A DNA stretch of 21,722 nucleotides from a virus. Location of the stretch: positions 1 through 21,722 of IMG/VR virus record IMGVR_UViG_3300047480_001156; one strand, 5' to 3'. Each line of letters opens with the position of its first letter. The first letter of the stretch is position 1. Below are positions 1-8,462 of this stretch, piece after piece. Both the position numbers and the translations under genes were made by a program. A model generated the notes under the pieces. It worked only from the letters and a program-made list of their open reading frames with translations. It made no database searches and was not told the DNA's origin.

Positions 1-591
1 ATACCAACCTGTTATGATGTATTTAGTTTCTTTCAACGGTGGATTTCCTCTGTGAGCATGAGTAAATGCAGCAGGCCAAATAACTACAGTTCCAGTTGTA
101 GGAACAACTCTTTTGTGCTGATATAAAAATTCCGTCTCTCCACCATCTTCTATGTCATTCAAGTAAATAATCCAAGCTAAGCATCTGGTGCAGTGCTGAA
201 AAGAATTATTTTCTCCGTGCCAAACATGATATCCGCCGCCAGGATCGGTTTTTTGTACTTTAACTGTATATGAAACCAATGGTTGATCTTTGATTATATG
301 ATATTCATCACAATAATCTTGAACACATGCAGTTAAATATTGATTTATTTCCCTGGTCAGATCATTATCAATTTCTTGTAAATTTATTGAATAATCAGAT
401 CTTCCAAGTTTTCCATTAGGGAACTGAAAATTGCCACTATATCCTCCATCATTTTTTTCATATTCTTGGTGAATATTAATTACTCGATTACATACACTAG
501 GAGGAACGAATTTTTCCCAAGTTCCAATAAAATCCTCAAATTTACCGTCCATCAATTCTAGTGGACGAATAGGTATTGCATTAGTTTCCAT
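1..591 (-). CDS. 2OG-Fe(II) oxygenase, prolyl-4-hydroxylase-like (3' end outside window)
   Basis: The reading frame is open from ATG at 591 to the window edge, giving 197 residues with no stop. Translation shows a double-stranded beta-helix dioxygenase signature: GGGYHVWHGE (residues 118-127) with a candidate iron-binding H125-x-E127, a GGETEF turn (150-155), then IWPAAFTHAHRG (171-182) with the distal histidine at 178 or 180, and a basic residue near KETKY (187-191) suited to binding the 2-oxoglutarate carboxylate. The family uses Fe(II), O2 and 2-oxoglutarate to hydroxylate proline or other side chains. The acidic iron ligand is Glu rather than the usual Asp. The start lies 13 bases after the stop of the preceding collar gene, with only a weak GAG purine stretch upstream, so it is probably the last visible gene of the fibre transcript. 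The substrate is unknown; a fibre protein is one guess. The fold call is fairly secure, the specificity is not. Confidence 0.85.
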   Translation of the reverse strand, partial: METNAIPIRPLELMDGKFEDFIGTWEKFVPPSVCNRVINIHQEYEKNDGGYSGNFQFPNGKLGRSDYSINLQEIDNDLTREINQYLTACVQDYCDEYHIIKDQPLVSYTVKVQKTDPGGGYHVWHGENNSFQHCTRCLAWIIYLNDIEDGGETEFLYQHKRVVPTTGTVVIWPAAFTHAHRGNPPLKETKYIITGWY

Positions 592-604
592 AAAATTCTC
601 AAGC

Positions 605-1642
605 TTAATATGCTTTAATTACCCAAAGTGAGTTTACATATGGTGTTACCAGATTAACTGTATCTGATGTATTGATAGATGCAGACACATGATTTTGGGG
701 TGTCCAACTATTTATTGTTGTAGTCAGAGCGTTGACTGAAATATAATCAGTAGCAGACCAGTTTTGAGAAACGTTTGATCCCCATGCAGACGAATTTCCT
801 TCAATCACTGTATTTCCTTTAACATCACTAGTTCTACTTCCTCTAGCAGCTCCACTATCATTAACACTCAACCAATGACTATGAGCTCTATTTCCAGATG
901 CCATTGTAAATTCAGTTCCACCTGATGTTTGTTCATCAGAGTTTGCGGTATCAAAAGTTCTACTATAATCAGGAGTACCTACATTGTCAACATTTGCTTC
1001 ATGAAAGCTAGGTCCACCACCACCTCTAGAACAGTTAACGGTTTTATTTTCAACTTTCATCCATTTATATCCACCAGCTCCAGCATTTTCTGGATGGTTA
1101 TGATAAATTAGTCCATGAGAATATGAACTAGGTTCACTTGCAGTAAATCCAATATTCCCAGATACTGTAGTATTTTGTTGTACACTTATTCCTGTATGAC
1201 CAGATGCAGTAGTTGTAGAAGCAAGAGAAAACGCACCAGAAATTGAAGAACTGGTAATGTTTGTCGCTCCTCCATGATAGTTTGCGGAGGTTATATTAGC
1301 TGCAGAGTGTACTGCATTGCTAGTAGAACTAGTAGATCCTTGATCTTGTATTGGACCGTGACCAATTAGTTTTCTTCCTCTGTAATCTGGTAAATTAAAA
1401 TTTCCAGAATATGTTTTAGTTGAAGTATTATATGACGCACTTCCTCCATAGTCATTACCAATAATATCAAATAAGGCTGGATATTGAGCAGCACTCACTG
1501 AACTTCCATCACATGCCAAATATCCGTGAGGTATTTGATAATTTGATGCAGAATTTCCACTTCCTGCTCTCCATGTCAATGCTAGCACAGTACCAATTGC
1601 TGTGCCATTTCTTTGTTTGTATGTGTTGTAGAATACTGACAT
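605..1642 (-). CDS. tail-collar-domain fibre tip protein (345 aa)
   Basis: Residues 17-97 match the phage tail-collar pattern: GTVLAL strand, IPHGYLACDGSSVSAAQYP (37-55), LFDIIGNDYGG (58-67) and FNLPDYRGRKLIGHGP (82-97). The rest is Ser/Thr/Gly/Asn-rich beta structure with two HxH pairs, HNH at 181-183 and HSH at 254-256, like the metal-binding histidines that order trimeric T4 fibre tips. It ends in VTPYVNSLWVIKAY, a C-terminal strand resembling the ends of the two genes upstream. It is probably a trimeric receptor-binding or short-fibre component. ATG at 1642 follows the previous stop by 15 bases, with a modest AGG eight to ten bases upstream. It is in the same frame as the preceding gene, separated by a single TAA. 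No signal peptide or membrane segment is visible. Confidence 0.85.
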   Translation of the reverse strand: MSVFYNTYKQRNGTAIGTVLALTWRAGSGNSASNYQIPHGYLACDGSSVSAAQYPALFDIIGNDYGGSASYNTSTKTYSGNFNLPDYRGRKLIGHGPIQDQGSTSSTSNAVHSAANITSANYHGGATNITSSSISGAFSLASTTTASGHTGISVQQNTTVSGNIGFTASEPSSYSHGLIYHNHPENAGAGGYKWMKVENKTVNCSRGGGGPSFHEANVDNVGTPDYSRTFDTANSDEQTSGGTEFTMASGNRAHSHWLSVNDSGAARGSRTSDVKGNTVIEGNSSAWGSNVSQNWSATDYISVNALTTTINSWTPQNHVSASINTSDTVNLVTPYVNSLWVIKAY

Positions 1643-1657
1643 GTCTGAGTACCTATA

Positions 1658-2503
1658 TTAGTATTTAATCAAATAAAGTACAACTGCATATGGTTGTATT
1701 GTCGCAGTTGGAAATTCTGTCATCGTAGAAATTGCTGTTGTAGTAAATGCCTTTGTCAAATTAACTCCAGCAGCAGAGTAAGTTTCAGCAGCAACACTAG
1801 CAGCAATATTGTGTGATGCAGAGCACGAAATATTATGACTGTGAGAAAAACTTGTTATATTTGGATTTCCAGCAGCTCCTACAGAAATATTTTCCACACT
1901 TGTTTTAGTTCTTGCTGTGGTATTACCATCAGCTTGAGTAGCTGGAGATCCATCACCACTTGTAAATTCTGTAGCATACAACCAGTTTAATCTATGAGTG
2001 TGACTTCTGAAGTCCGCCATAGTAATACTGTAATTACTCGTTGTGTAATTACTCGTTGTAGCACTACCGCTTACTGTATAATTTCCTCCAGGAATTGATA
2101 AATTTCCAGTCAATGAAGTTGTAATATTAGAACTAGGAATATCTGTAGTTCTTCTGGCGTATCTGTTATCAGTTCTTTCATATAAACTAAAGGTTCTTCC
2201 TCCAGCTGTTCCAGGAGACAACACAAATCTAGATCTCAAATTAGGTAATTGTATTTGAGTGCTAGTTAAAGTTGCAGAAGACAATTTATAGATGCAATTA
2301 CTTCCAATTCCGATAACTTCTGCTAGAGCAGGATATTGTGTTGCACTTAATATAGATCCATCACACACCAAATATCCAGCTGGAAGATTTTCCAGATAAT
2401 TACTGCTGTCGATAATTTTAGGAAATGCAATAATCGTGCCCGTTGCACTACCAACTCTGCCTTTTTCAAATCCGTAGTTTACAGTTCTGTCTGCAAAAGC
2501 CAT
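1658..2503 (-). CDS. tail-collar-domain fibre tip protein (281 aa)
   Basis: A second, shorter collar protein. The collar pattern covers about residues 20-100: TGTIIAFPKI, LPAGYLVCDGSILSATQYP (40-58), LAEVIG, and IQLPNLRSRFVLSPG (84-98). A low-complexity beta-rich body follows, with HTH at 168-170 and HSH at 221-223, then a hydrophobic end TIQPYAVVLYLIKY. It probably forms a trimeric fibre tip or collar-like adhesin. A clear GGAG ribosome site just after the stop of the 1981-residue gene supports ATG at 2503; the intergenic gap is 10 bases. It is paralogous in architecture to the collar gene downstream and to the last 270 residues of the gene upstream, suggesting duplication of one tip module. 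Which host structure it binds cannot be read from the sequence. Confidence 0.83.
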   Translation of the reverse strand: MAFADRTVNYGFEKGRVGSATGTIIAFPKIIDSSNYLENLPAGYLVCDGSILSATQYPALAEVIGIGSNCIYKLSSATLTSTQIQLPNLRSRFVLSPGTAGGRTFSLYERTDNRYARRTTDIPSSNITTSLTGNLSIPGGNYTVSGSATTSNYTTSNYSITMADFRSHTHRLNWLYATEFTSGDGSPATQADGNTTARTKTSVENISVGAAGNPNITSFSHSHNISCSASHNIAASVAAETYSAAGVNLTKAFTTTAISTMTEFPTATIQPYAVVLYLIKY

Positions 2504-2513
2504 TGTCTTACTC

Positions 2514-5500
2514 CTATTGTGCTTTGATAATATAATGAAGAGTAATATATGCAGTCAATGGATCTACAGTCATAGTTGCAACATCATTAATTGTACTTGT
2601 TGCAATTGAAACACCAGTAGATGAAATTGAAGTAGTAGTTCCTGGAGCTGTCATAGTAACTCCAGTAAGTGAAACTGTTCTTGTGAATGATCCTCCATGA
2701 TTATGTGGTTGTCCGTTATCGATCGGAGAACTTTGTGATCCACTCATGAAATAACCTCTAATTGCACCAGCAACTCCCTCGCAACAACCACTAATTCCAT
2801 TACAGTTTTGGCAGTTTGATCTACATCCATTTGCAGTACAATTTCCACCTCTACATGTTACAGAATTAGAATTGTTTGCATAATACTGTGCAGCATTTTG
2901 CACACTGTGAGAGTGAGCAATAAATTCATCCTGCCCAAAAGCTCTACCAATAATATTTACGGTTACTGATGGACTAGTTCTTGTTACTGTTCCACCAGAA
3001 CGTGTTCCCGAAATATTTGTAACTCCTGTATGGGTCCAAGTTGCATCACAATTTGCAGTGATAGCAGTATCATATGTAGATGGAGACGATGTAACAGCAC
3101 CACCAGGAGCATTCAAATACTTCGCTCTCAGATCAGGAACTCCAAAAGTTTTACTGCTACTTTCGTATGGGAATGTATCAGAAGATGTTACAGTTCCACC
3201 GTGAGTGTTGAGCAATACTTGTGCTAATCTTGGATATGTAGATGCTGCATATGTAGATCCATTACACAAGAGCCATCCTTCAGGAGGAGTATCTTCTCCC
3301 CAGACAACAATTGTTCCAACATCCAAATTATTCAATCCATTCACGCTATGGTAATATTTTGGAGAAGATGTAAATACTGTTCCTGGAGGTAAAATCGATA
3401 AAGTTGCTGGAGGATCTGAAGTGGTAGTTACAGTTCCACTAGGATAATTAGGAGTGCTTACTCTTACTCGGTACTTGTAATTATTTTGTGTAGCAATGAT
3501 GCTAGACAATGATAAATTCTGAGATGTTGCACCACTAATATTGAAGAAGTCACTATCTGCTGTTCCTCCAGTTGATTCTTGCCACTGATAACTAACCGTA
3601 GCACCATTATTTGCAACTGCTGTTGATTCAAATACTAAAGGATTTGCACTGGTTACTTCAGCAACTGTTTTTGCTGCACTTACTGGTAGAGTTGTAAATG
3701 AAATTGAAATAGGATTTACAGTAAGTTTTGCTTGATTGCTATAACTTACTACAGTTAATGACCCGTTTCCATATACTGCAGTGACTTTACATCTATAGAC
3801 ATAGTTGTTCCATCCAGACTGAGCAGTGAATGATAGAGAATTTGTAAGTGCTCCGCTCGTAAATGTCGCAGAATTTCCGATATCTGTAAATAGTCCATCT
3901 GCTAATGGACTGGTTGGAGACCAACTGGATGTTGCGGCAATTGTACTCTTTTGCCACGAGAATTGTAAATCCTCAGCATTTGTCGCAGATGCGCTAACAC
4001 TAAAACTACCAGACTGCCCAACAACGACTGCGGTATTTGTTGGTTGTCCAGATATTGTTATTACTGGAACTGGATAGATGAGAATATTAACTCTTACAAC
4101 AGGAGAGTAAACTGTTGCTGCACCTGGAGATGTAAGAACAACTTGATAGTATGCATCATCACCTGTTAATGGACCAGTAGCAGTAACTCCATTCAATGTT
4201 AGTGTTGGAGATTGAGCTCCTGTACCACCGCCAGAAACAGTCCAAGAACCATTCTGAGCAATCGTAGTAATTGCAGGATCAATATTCGTCACATACCAGT
4301 GAATAAATCTTCCGTTTGGATTTGTAGGAGAAACTGGTGCAGATGCATCCAAGTCTTCCACTAAAATCTCAAACTTAGTAACACTAGATGCAGAAAATCC
4401 TGATAGTGTCCAACTAATCGTAGGACTATCACCTGGAGAAGCAGATGTAGATCCATATTGCGATGGAATATCACCACCAAAAGACCAATATGGACTACTT
4501 ACGGTAATAGTTCTTCCCAGTCCAGCAGTATCTGTAGTTAATCCTGTTGGTATGGTTGGCGTTAACTTTGTTCCACTGCCAAAGTATCCATAGTAATAAC
4601 CAGTTACAGTTCCATTATTTGTAAAAGCTTTAATTCTAAACTGATAGAGATGCTTTTCTCCAGCGGGAGGATTGGGTCCATTCCATCCGTTTGATCTATC
4701 TGCAGGTGATCCCGCGAAAGATGTTTGGTAAATGGTTGCAACAATACCAGAAGCAGTAGAGTTTGCAATATTTTGCCAGGATGAACTACTGTTGTTTGTC
4801 GAAGCTGCTACATCATATGTCTTTCTCCATTGATAAGCAACTGCCCCAGGACCAGTAACACTTGCAATAACACTTAATGTGTTATTGGTAGAAATTGTAA
4901 ACGATTGAGGTGATGTAGTAATATCACTGATGAAAATTTGCGGAGCATTAACAGTAAGAATTGCAATCTGACTGTTAATCGGTGAAATTCCCGCTGCAGA
5001 TAATCTAACTCTATATTTAAAGTTATTTTGTGCTGCCGTAATGTTTGTTAAAGTGAGACCAGCATTGGTAGATCCAACTAAATCTTGGAAACCATTACCA
5101 TCATTCTGATCAACTTGCCACTGATACTGTATAGTAGCACCATTTGATGCAATTGCAATAACATCAATAGTCGTGCTTTCTCCTACTGTAACAACTGGGC
5201 TAGTTACGTTCTGAGTTATGCTAATTGTAGAAGCATTGACAGCAAGTTGAGCAACTTGTGAAATAGTTACTGGAGCACCAGATGCAGTAAGAACGCAACG
5301 GTAGTTATAACCAGAGAATTGTGTTGTTACACTAGATACAGTTAATGTAGTGGTTCCCTGTCCAGAATATGTACTATCATTAGTAATAGTAGACCAATTT
5401 GTACCACCATCAATTGATACTTCCCAAGAATAGTTAATTGTTACTGGAGAAGTAGCAGCAATTGTAAATGTAGCATTAGTTCCAGAGAATACGTTAGCTG

Positions 5501-8459
5501 CCTGAGGTTCTTGAGTAATAGTTAGAGCATTAGCACTAATAGTTCCCGAAATTGTACCAGAAATTGCTGGTTTTGCGTTTTCTTTCGCATCGGTAACAAT
5601 ACATCTAAAGTAATAATTTACACTCGTTACATTCGCAGGGAATACAGCACTGTTAAGTCTTAATGTATTTGTAGTTCCTGTTTTAACTATAGACGTAGTT
5701 CCATCTGGATTATTTACTTGAAGTAATTGCCAATCAAGTTCTAAAGTTTCTCCCCATTGTTCTTCGGTTGGAGGAGAAAATCCTTCAAAATATTGCCATC
5801 TGTAGCGAATATCTGCAGATGGTACAGTTGTAGTAACTCCAAGTGGGAAGAATAGTTCAGATCCCAGCAATCCACTTTGATTTGGAGGAGTTTGTAGTGT
5901 AAATGTAGGAGCATCTGCTTCAGACGCTCTCAATTCATTCCAAATCAATGTAGAAATTGTTGACCCTAGACTTGGAAGAGGATGATACTTATCTGTTGTG
6001 ACTAAACTATTCTGTAATGTAACAACATCACCTACATTATCATGTACTAGTTTTGTGAGATTTAAAAATCCTGTATCCTTATATCCAGCTGCCCAACGTG
6101 CATCTGCAACTTCTTTCATTGCTGCAGCTACTTGATCCATATTAGCAGCATCGTATGCATATGTCGTAGTTGAATATGCACTCGCCTGGAATGTAATATC
6201 AGCGTTTTGTCTAGTAAAATCAGTTGCCTCGTTTGTCAAATCTGCCGTTAATGGCTGTGACAATGTTACAATATTACCAGAAATACTCGTGATTGTAGTA
6301 TTTGGTTGAATGCCAGTTCCAGACTGTGTTACCACCGACATTCCATTACTCAATCCATTCGTGTTGTTAACTTCAATGGTATTAGTAAGTAGAATTCCTG
6401 TGGCATTTTTAGTTTCCGTTGTAGAAATATTAGCAGTTAATGGTTGACTGATATTTACTGTGTTTCCAGAAATACTGTTGACTACAGTTCCATTTGCTAC
6501 TCCATTTCCACTAACACTCATTCCCTGAGTTAAGTTCGTGGTGTTATTTACAGTAATTGCAGTAGATCCAGCAGTTCCACTTCCAATCTTTGTTTCATTA
6601 ACTGCAGGGAAATTATTGATAACTGGATTAGGATCTCTAATTTGATATGGAGAAACCAATACAATTTTCAGAAAATCTGCACTTGGAGCAAGAACAGTTC
6701 CTTCTGAAGTTACTGTCTGGAAAGTTGTATTCCAAGCAGAAGCAATTTTATTAACTAAAGTTTCTAAATTTGTTTTAATTTGTGCTTTAGATCTTCCATT
6801 GATGACATCCTGAGCACCCAAACAAATGAATACTGTATTCCAACCAAAAACTTCAAAGTAAGAATTAAATGCAGATTGAGTAATCTGAGAATATTCCTGA
6901 ATTGAAAGATTATCTCTTCCAATTCCATGAAGGATATTACCCTTCATTTGGTTTCCAGTAAATACTCTGTTTAATGTATTTCGATCCGAATAAATTTGGA
7001 CATGAGACAATCCAAATGTATCTTTTTCAGAGAACGAAATTGTTTTTGTGAATGATATGCTAGCAGCACTGAGAGAACCAGTGATAACTTTATCCAATTC
7101 CAGAGTGAAATAATCTTGTGGACTGCCAGTAAAATCAAGATTTGCATTTGCAAACGTAGAAATACCTACAAGTGTGGTTGCTGATGGAATATTAGTTCCA
7201 GAGACTTCAAGACCTGTGAATAATCCATCAGTGTTTCCAGTAAATACCAGACTTCCACCCGTTAAAGTAGCAGTTGCAGTTGCTGTAGTTCCAGTATTAT
7301 TTGGAGGAGCGATAGTTATTGTTGGAGCACTAGTGTAACCACTACCAGGATTATTGACAGAAAATCCAATAACAGTTTGACTTTCTGGGTCAATAATTGC
7401 AGTGACTTGTGCAGTCAATCCACCAGAAACTTGTGGGGCACTTACAGTAACTGCAGGAGTTGTAGTATATCCTAGTCCAGCATTTGATACCAGAACATTT
7501 GCTACGGATTTACCACCAGCAGCATATACAGTTTTATTAATGTTAATGGAAGATGGTAACTGTACAACAGATCCAAAATCATCTACAGATCCATCGTCAA
7601 TTACAGCTCCACGAACATCTCGGAAGGAATATAACTGCCATCCATTAGATGTAGTATTGATGTTATATGAATCACCAGTGGAATATACACCAGCATTATT
7701 TAAATTCTTAACTTTGTAGCTACCTGTAGCAAATGGAAGTAGTCTATCATTTCTATGCAAGAATATTCCAGTAGTCAAGGTTTTTGCTGCTGGATTAGAT
7801 GTAGTAACAGTACCAGTAAGTTGATTAGTTGGTGTAGATAGTAGCGTAGAAACTGGACTATATCCTACACCTGTGTACTGTCCAAAAACTCTAGGAGCTT
7901 TGAAGATTGTAACATCATTTGAAAAACTATAAGTAGTTGCTGTCGATGGAGGAACGAGAGCAACATAATCACACATGTGAGCAAATCCACTACCGAATGG
8001 ATGGTTACTCAGTGTATTAGTAACGTTAGGATCTACTGGTTGATTAGGATCAATGTAACCACTATTAGTTGCAACCTGGAAAGTTCTTGTAGTATATCCA
8101 GTGAGAGTAGTTGATAAAGATGGTACTTCAATATCAACACCTATTCTTGATGCAGCATCAAGTGCAGCATTCTGAAAGGTTGTTTGAGGATTACTACCAG
8201 GAATTATACTTGTGCTAGTATCTTTAATATTCAGCAAATAGTTTGCAGATACACCAGCACCAACCAAAAATGAATTGGCATGTGCATTAAAATTCCAGTT
8301 AACAAAGTTATATGAGAAAAATCCTCCATAAGGACGATATAAAATACCGTCCCCAATGAATAAAATTCTGTTGTAAAAATAATTCGGAAGTTGATATCTA
8401 ATTTTTAAAAACGCAGGATGTAAATTTACCCTGGTTTGCGATGGTCCAGTATATGCCAT
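2514..8459 (-). CDS. giant mosaic tail fibre: SGNH-like domain, Ig-like array, PEBP-like module, collar tip (1981 aa)
   Basis: Domains in order: an SGNH/GDSL-hydrolase-like domain spread over about residues 30-845, with block I as RILFIGDGIL (31-40), a block II-like GAGVSANYLL (67-76), block III-like LGAQD (547-551) and an intact DKYHP (823-827). It is interrupted by GxGYT-type repeats (about 318-400) and two tandem 60-residue beta repeats (625-745). Six or so Ig-like domains follow (about 850-1690) with recurring YQW and KYRVR strands, enclosing a PEBP-like module (about 1250-1445). A tail-collar domain (1713-1790) precedes the tip, which has HSH (1849-1851), seven cysteines (1869-1893) and HNH (1919-1921). 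It ends in LTAYITLHYIIKAQ. The nucleophile position is Gly38 instead of Ser, so esterase activity is doubtful. A GGAGG site inside the last codons of the upstream gene supports ATG at 8459. Likely role: long host-recognition fibre. Confidence 0.88.
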   Translation of the reverse strand: MAYTGPSQTRVNLHPAFLKIRYQLPNYFYNRILFIGDGILYRPYGGFFSYNFVNWNFNAHANSFLVGAGVSANYLLNIKDTSTSIIPGSNPQTTFQNAALDAASRIGVDIEVPSLSTTLTGYTTRTFQVATNSGYIDPNQPVDPNVTNTLSNHPFGSGFAHMCDYVALVPPSTATTYSFSNDVTIFKAPRVFGQYTGVGYSPVSTLLSTPTNQLTGTVTTSNPAAKTLTTGIFLHRNDRLLPFATGSYKVKNLNNAGVYSTGDSYNINTTSNGWQLYSFRDVRGAVIDDGSVDDFGSVVQLPSSININKTVYAAGGKSVANVLVSNAGLGYTTTPAVTVSAPQVSGGLTAQVTAIIDPESQTVIGFSVNNPGSGYTSAPTITIAPPNNTGTTATATATLTGGSLVFTGNTDGLFTGLEVSGTNIPSATTLVGISTFANANLDFTGSPQDYFTLELDKVITGSLSAASISFTKTISFSEKDTFGLSHVQIYSDRNTLNRVFTGNQMKGNILHGIGRDNLSIQEYSQITQSAFNSYFEVFGWNTVFICLGAQDVINGRSKAQIKTNLETLVNKIASAWNTTFQTVTSEGTVLAPSADFLKIVLVSPYQIRDPNPVINNFPAVNETKIGSGTAGSTAITVNNTTNLTQGMSVSGNGVANGTVVNSISGNTVNISQPLTANISTTETKNATGILLTNTIEVNNTNGLSNGMSVVTQSGTGIQPNTTITSISGNIVTLSQPLTADLTNEATDFTRQNADITFQASAYSTTTYAYDAANMDQVAAAMKEVADARWAAGYKDTGFLNLTKLVHDNVGDVVTLQNSLVTTDKYHPLPSLGSTISTLIWNELRASEADAPTFTLQTPPNQSGLLGSELFFPLGVTTTVPSADIRYRWQYFEGFSPPTEEQWGETLELDWQLLQVNNPDGTTSIVKTGTTNTLRLNSAVFPANVTSVNYYFRCIVTDAKENAKPAISGTISGTISANALTITQEPQAANVFSGTNATFTIAATSPVTINYSWEVSIDGGTNWSTITNDSTYSGQGTTTLTVSSVTTQFSGYNYRCVLTASGAPVTISQVAQLAVNASTISITQNVTSPVVTVGESTTIDVIAIASNGATIQYQWQVDQNDGNGFQDLVGSTNAGLTLTNITAAQNNFKYRVRLSAAGISPINSQIAILTVNAPQIFISDITTSPQSFTISTNNTLSVIASVTGPGAVAYQWRKTYDVAASTNNSSSSWQNIANSTASGIVATIYQTSFAGSPADRSNGWNGPNPPAGEKHLYQFRIKAFTNNGTVTGYYYGYFGSGTKLTPTIPTGLTTDTAGLGRTITVSSPYWSFGGDIPSQYGSTSASPGDSPTISWTLSGFSASSVTKFEILVEDLDASAPVSPTNPNGRFIHWYVTNIDPAITTIAQNGSWTVSGGGTGAQSPTLTLNGVTATGPLTGDDAYYQVVLTSPGAATVYSPVVRVNILIYPVPVITISGQPTNTAVVVGQSGSFSVSASATNAEDLQFSWQKSTIAATSSWSPTSPLADGLFTDIGNSATFTSGALTNSLSFTAQSGWNNYVYRCKVTAVYGNGSLTVVSYSNQAKLTVNPISISFTTLPVSAAKTVAEVTSANPLVFESTAVANNGATVSYQWQESTGGTADSDFFNISGATSQNLSLSSIIATQNNYKYRVRVSTPNYPSGTVTTTSDPPATLSILPPGTVFTSSPKYYHSVNGLNNLDVGTIVVWGEDTPPEGWLLCNGSTYAASTYPRLAQVLLNTHGGTVTSSDTFPYESSSKTFGVPDLRAKYLNAPGGAVTSSPSTYDTAITANCDATWTHTGVTNISGTRSGGTVTRTSPSVTVNIIGRAFGQDEFIAHSHSVQNAAQYYANNSNSVTCRGGNCTANGCRSNCQNCNGISGCCEGVAGAIRGYFMSGSQSSPIDNGQPHNHGGSFTRTVSLTGVTMTAPGTTTSISSTGVSIATSTINDVATMTVDPLTAYITLHYIIKAQ
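6225..6587 (-). repeat. tandem ~60-residue beta repeats inside the SGNH-like domain
   Basis: These bases encode residues 625-745 of the 1981-residue fibre. Two adjacent units share the order T-x-I-x-V-N-N-T, L-x-x-G-M-S-V, T-x-I/V-x-S-I-S-G-N, then SQPLTA. A more divergent third relative lies at about residues 397-480. They are inserted between the block III and block V regions of the SGNH-like domain, so they look like surface insertions. Confidence 0.7.
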
Positions 8460-8462
8460 CTA

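Noticed and set aside
7660-7680. GDSY at residues 262-265 of the 1981-residue fibre as the SGNH nucleophile
   Set aside because: It is not preceded by the hydrophobic strand of block I, whereas RILFIGDGIL at 31-40 is; the local sequence looks like a turn.
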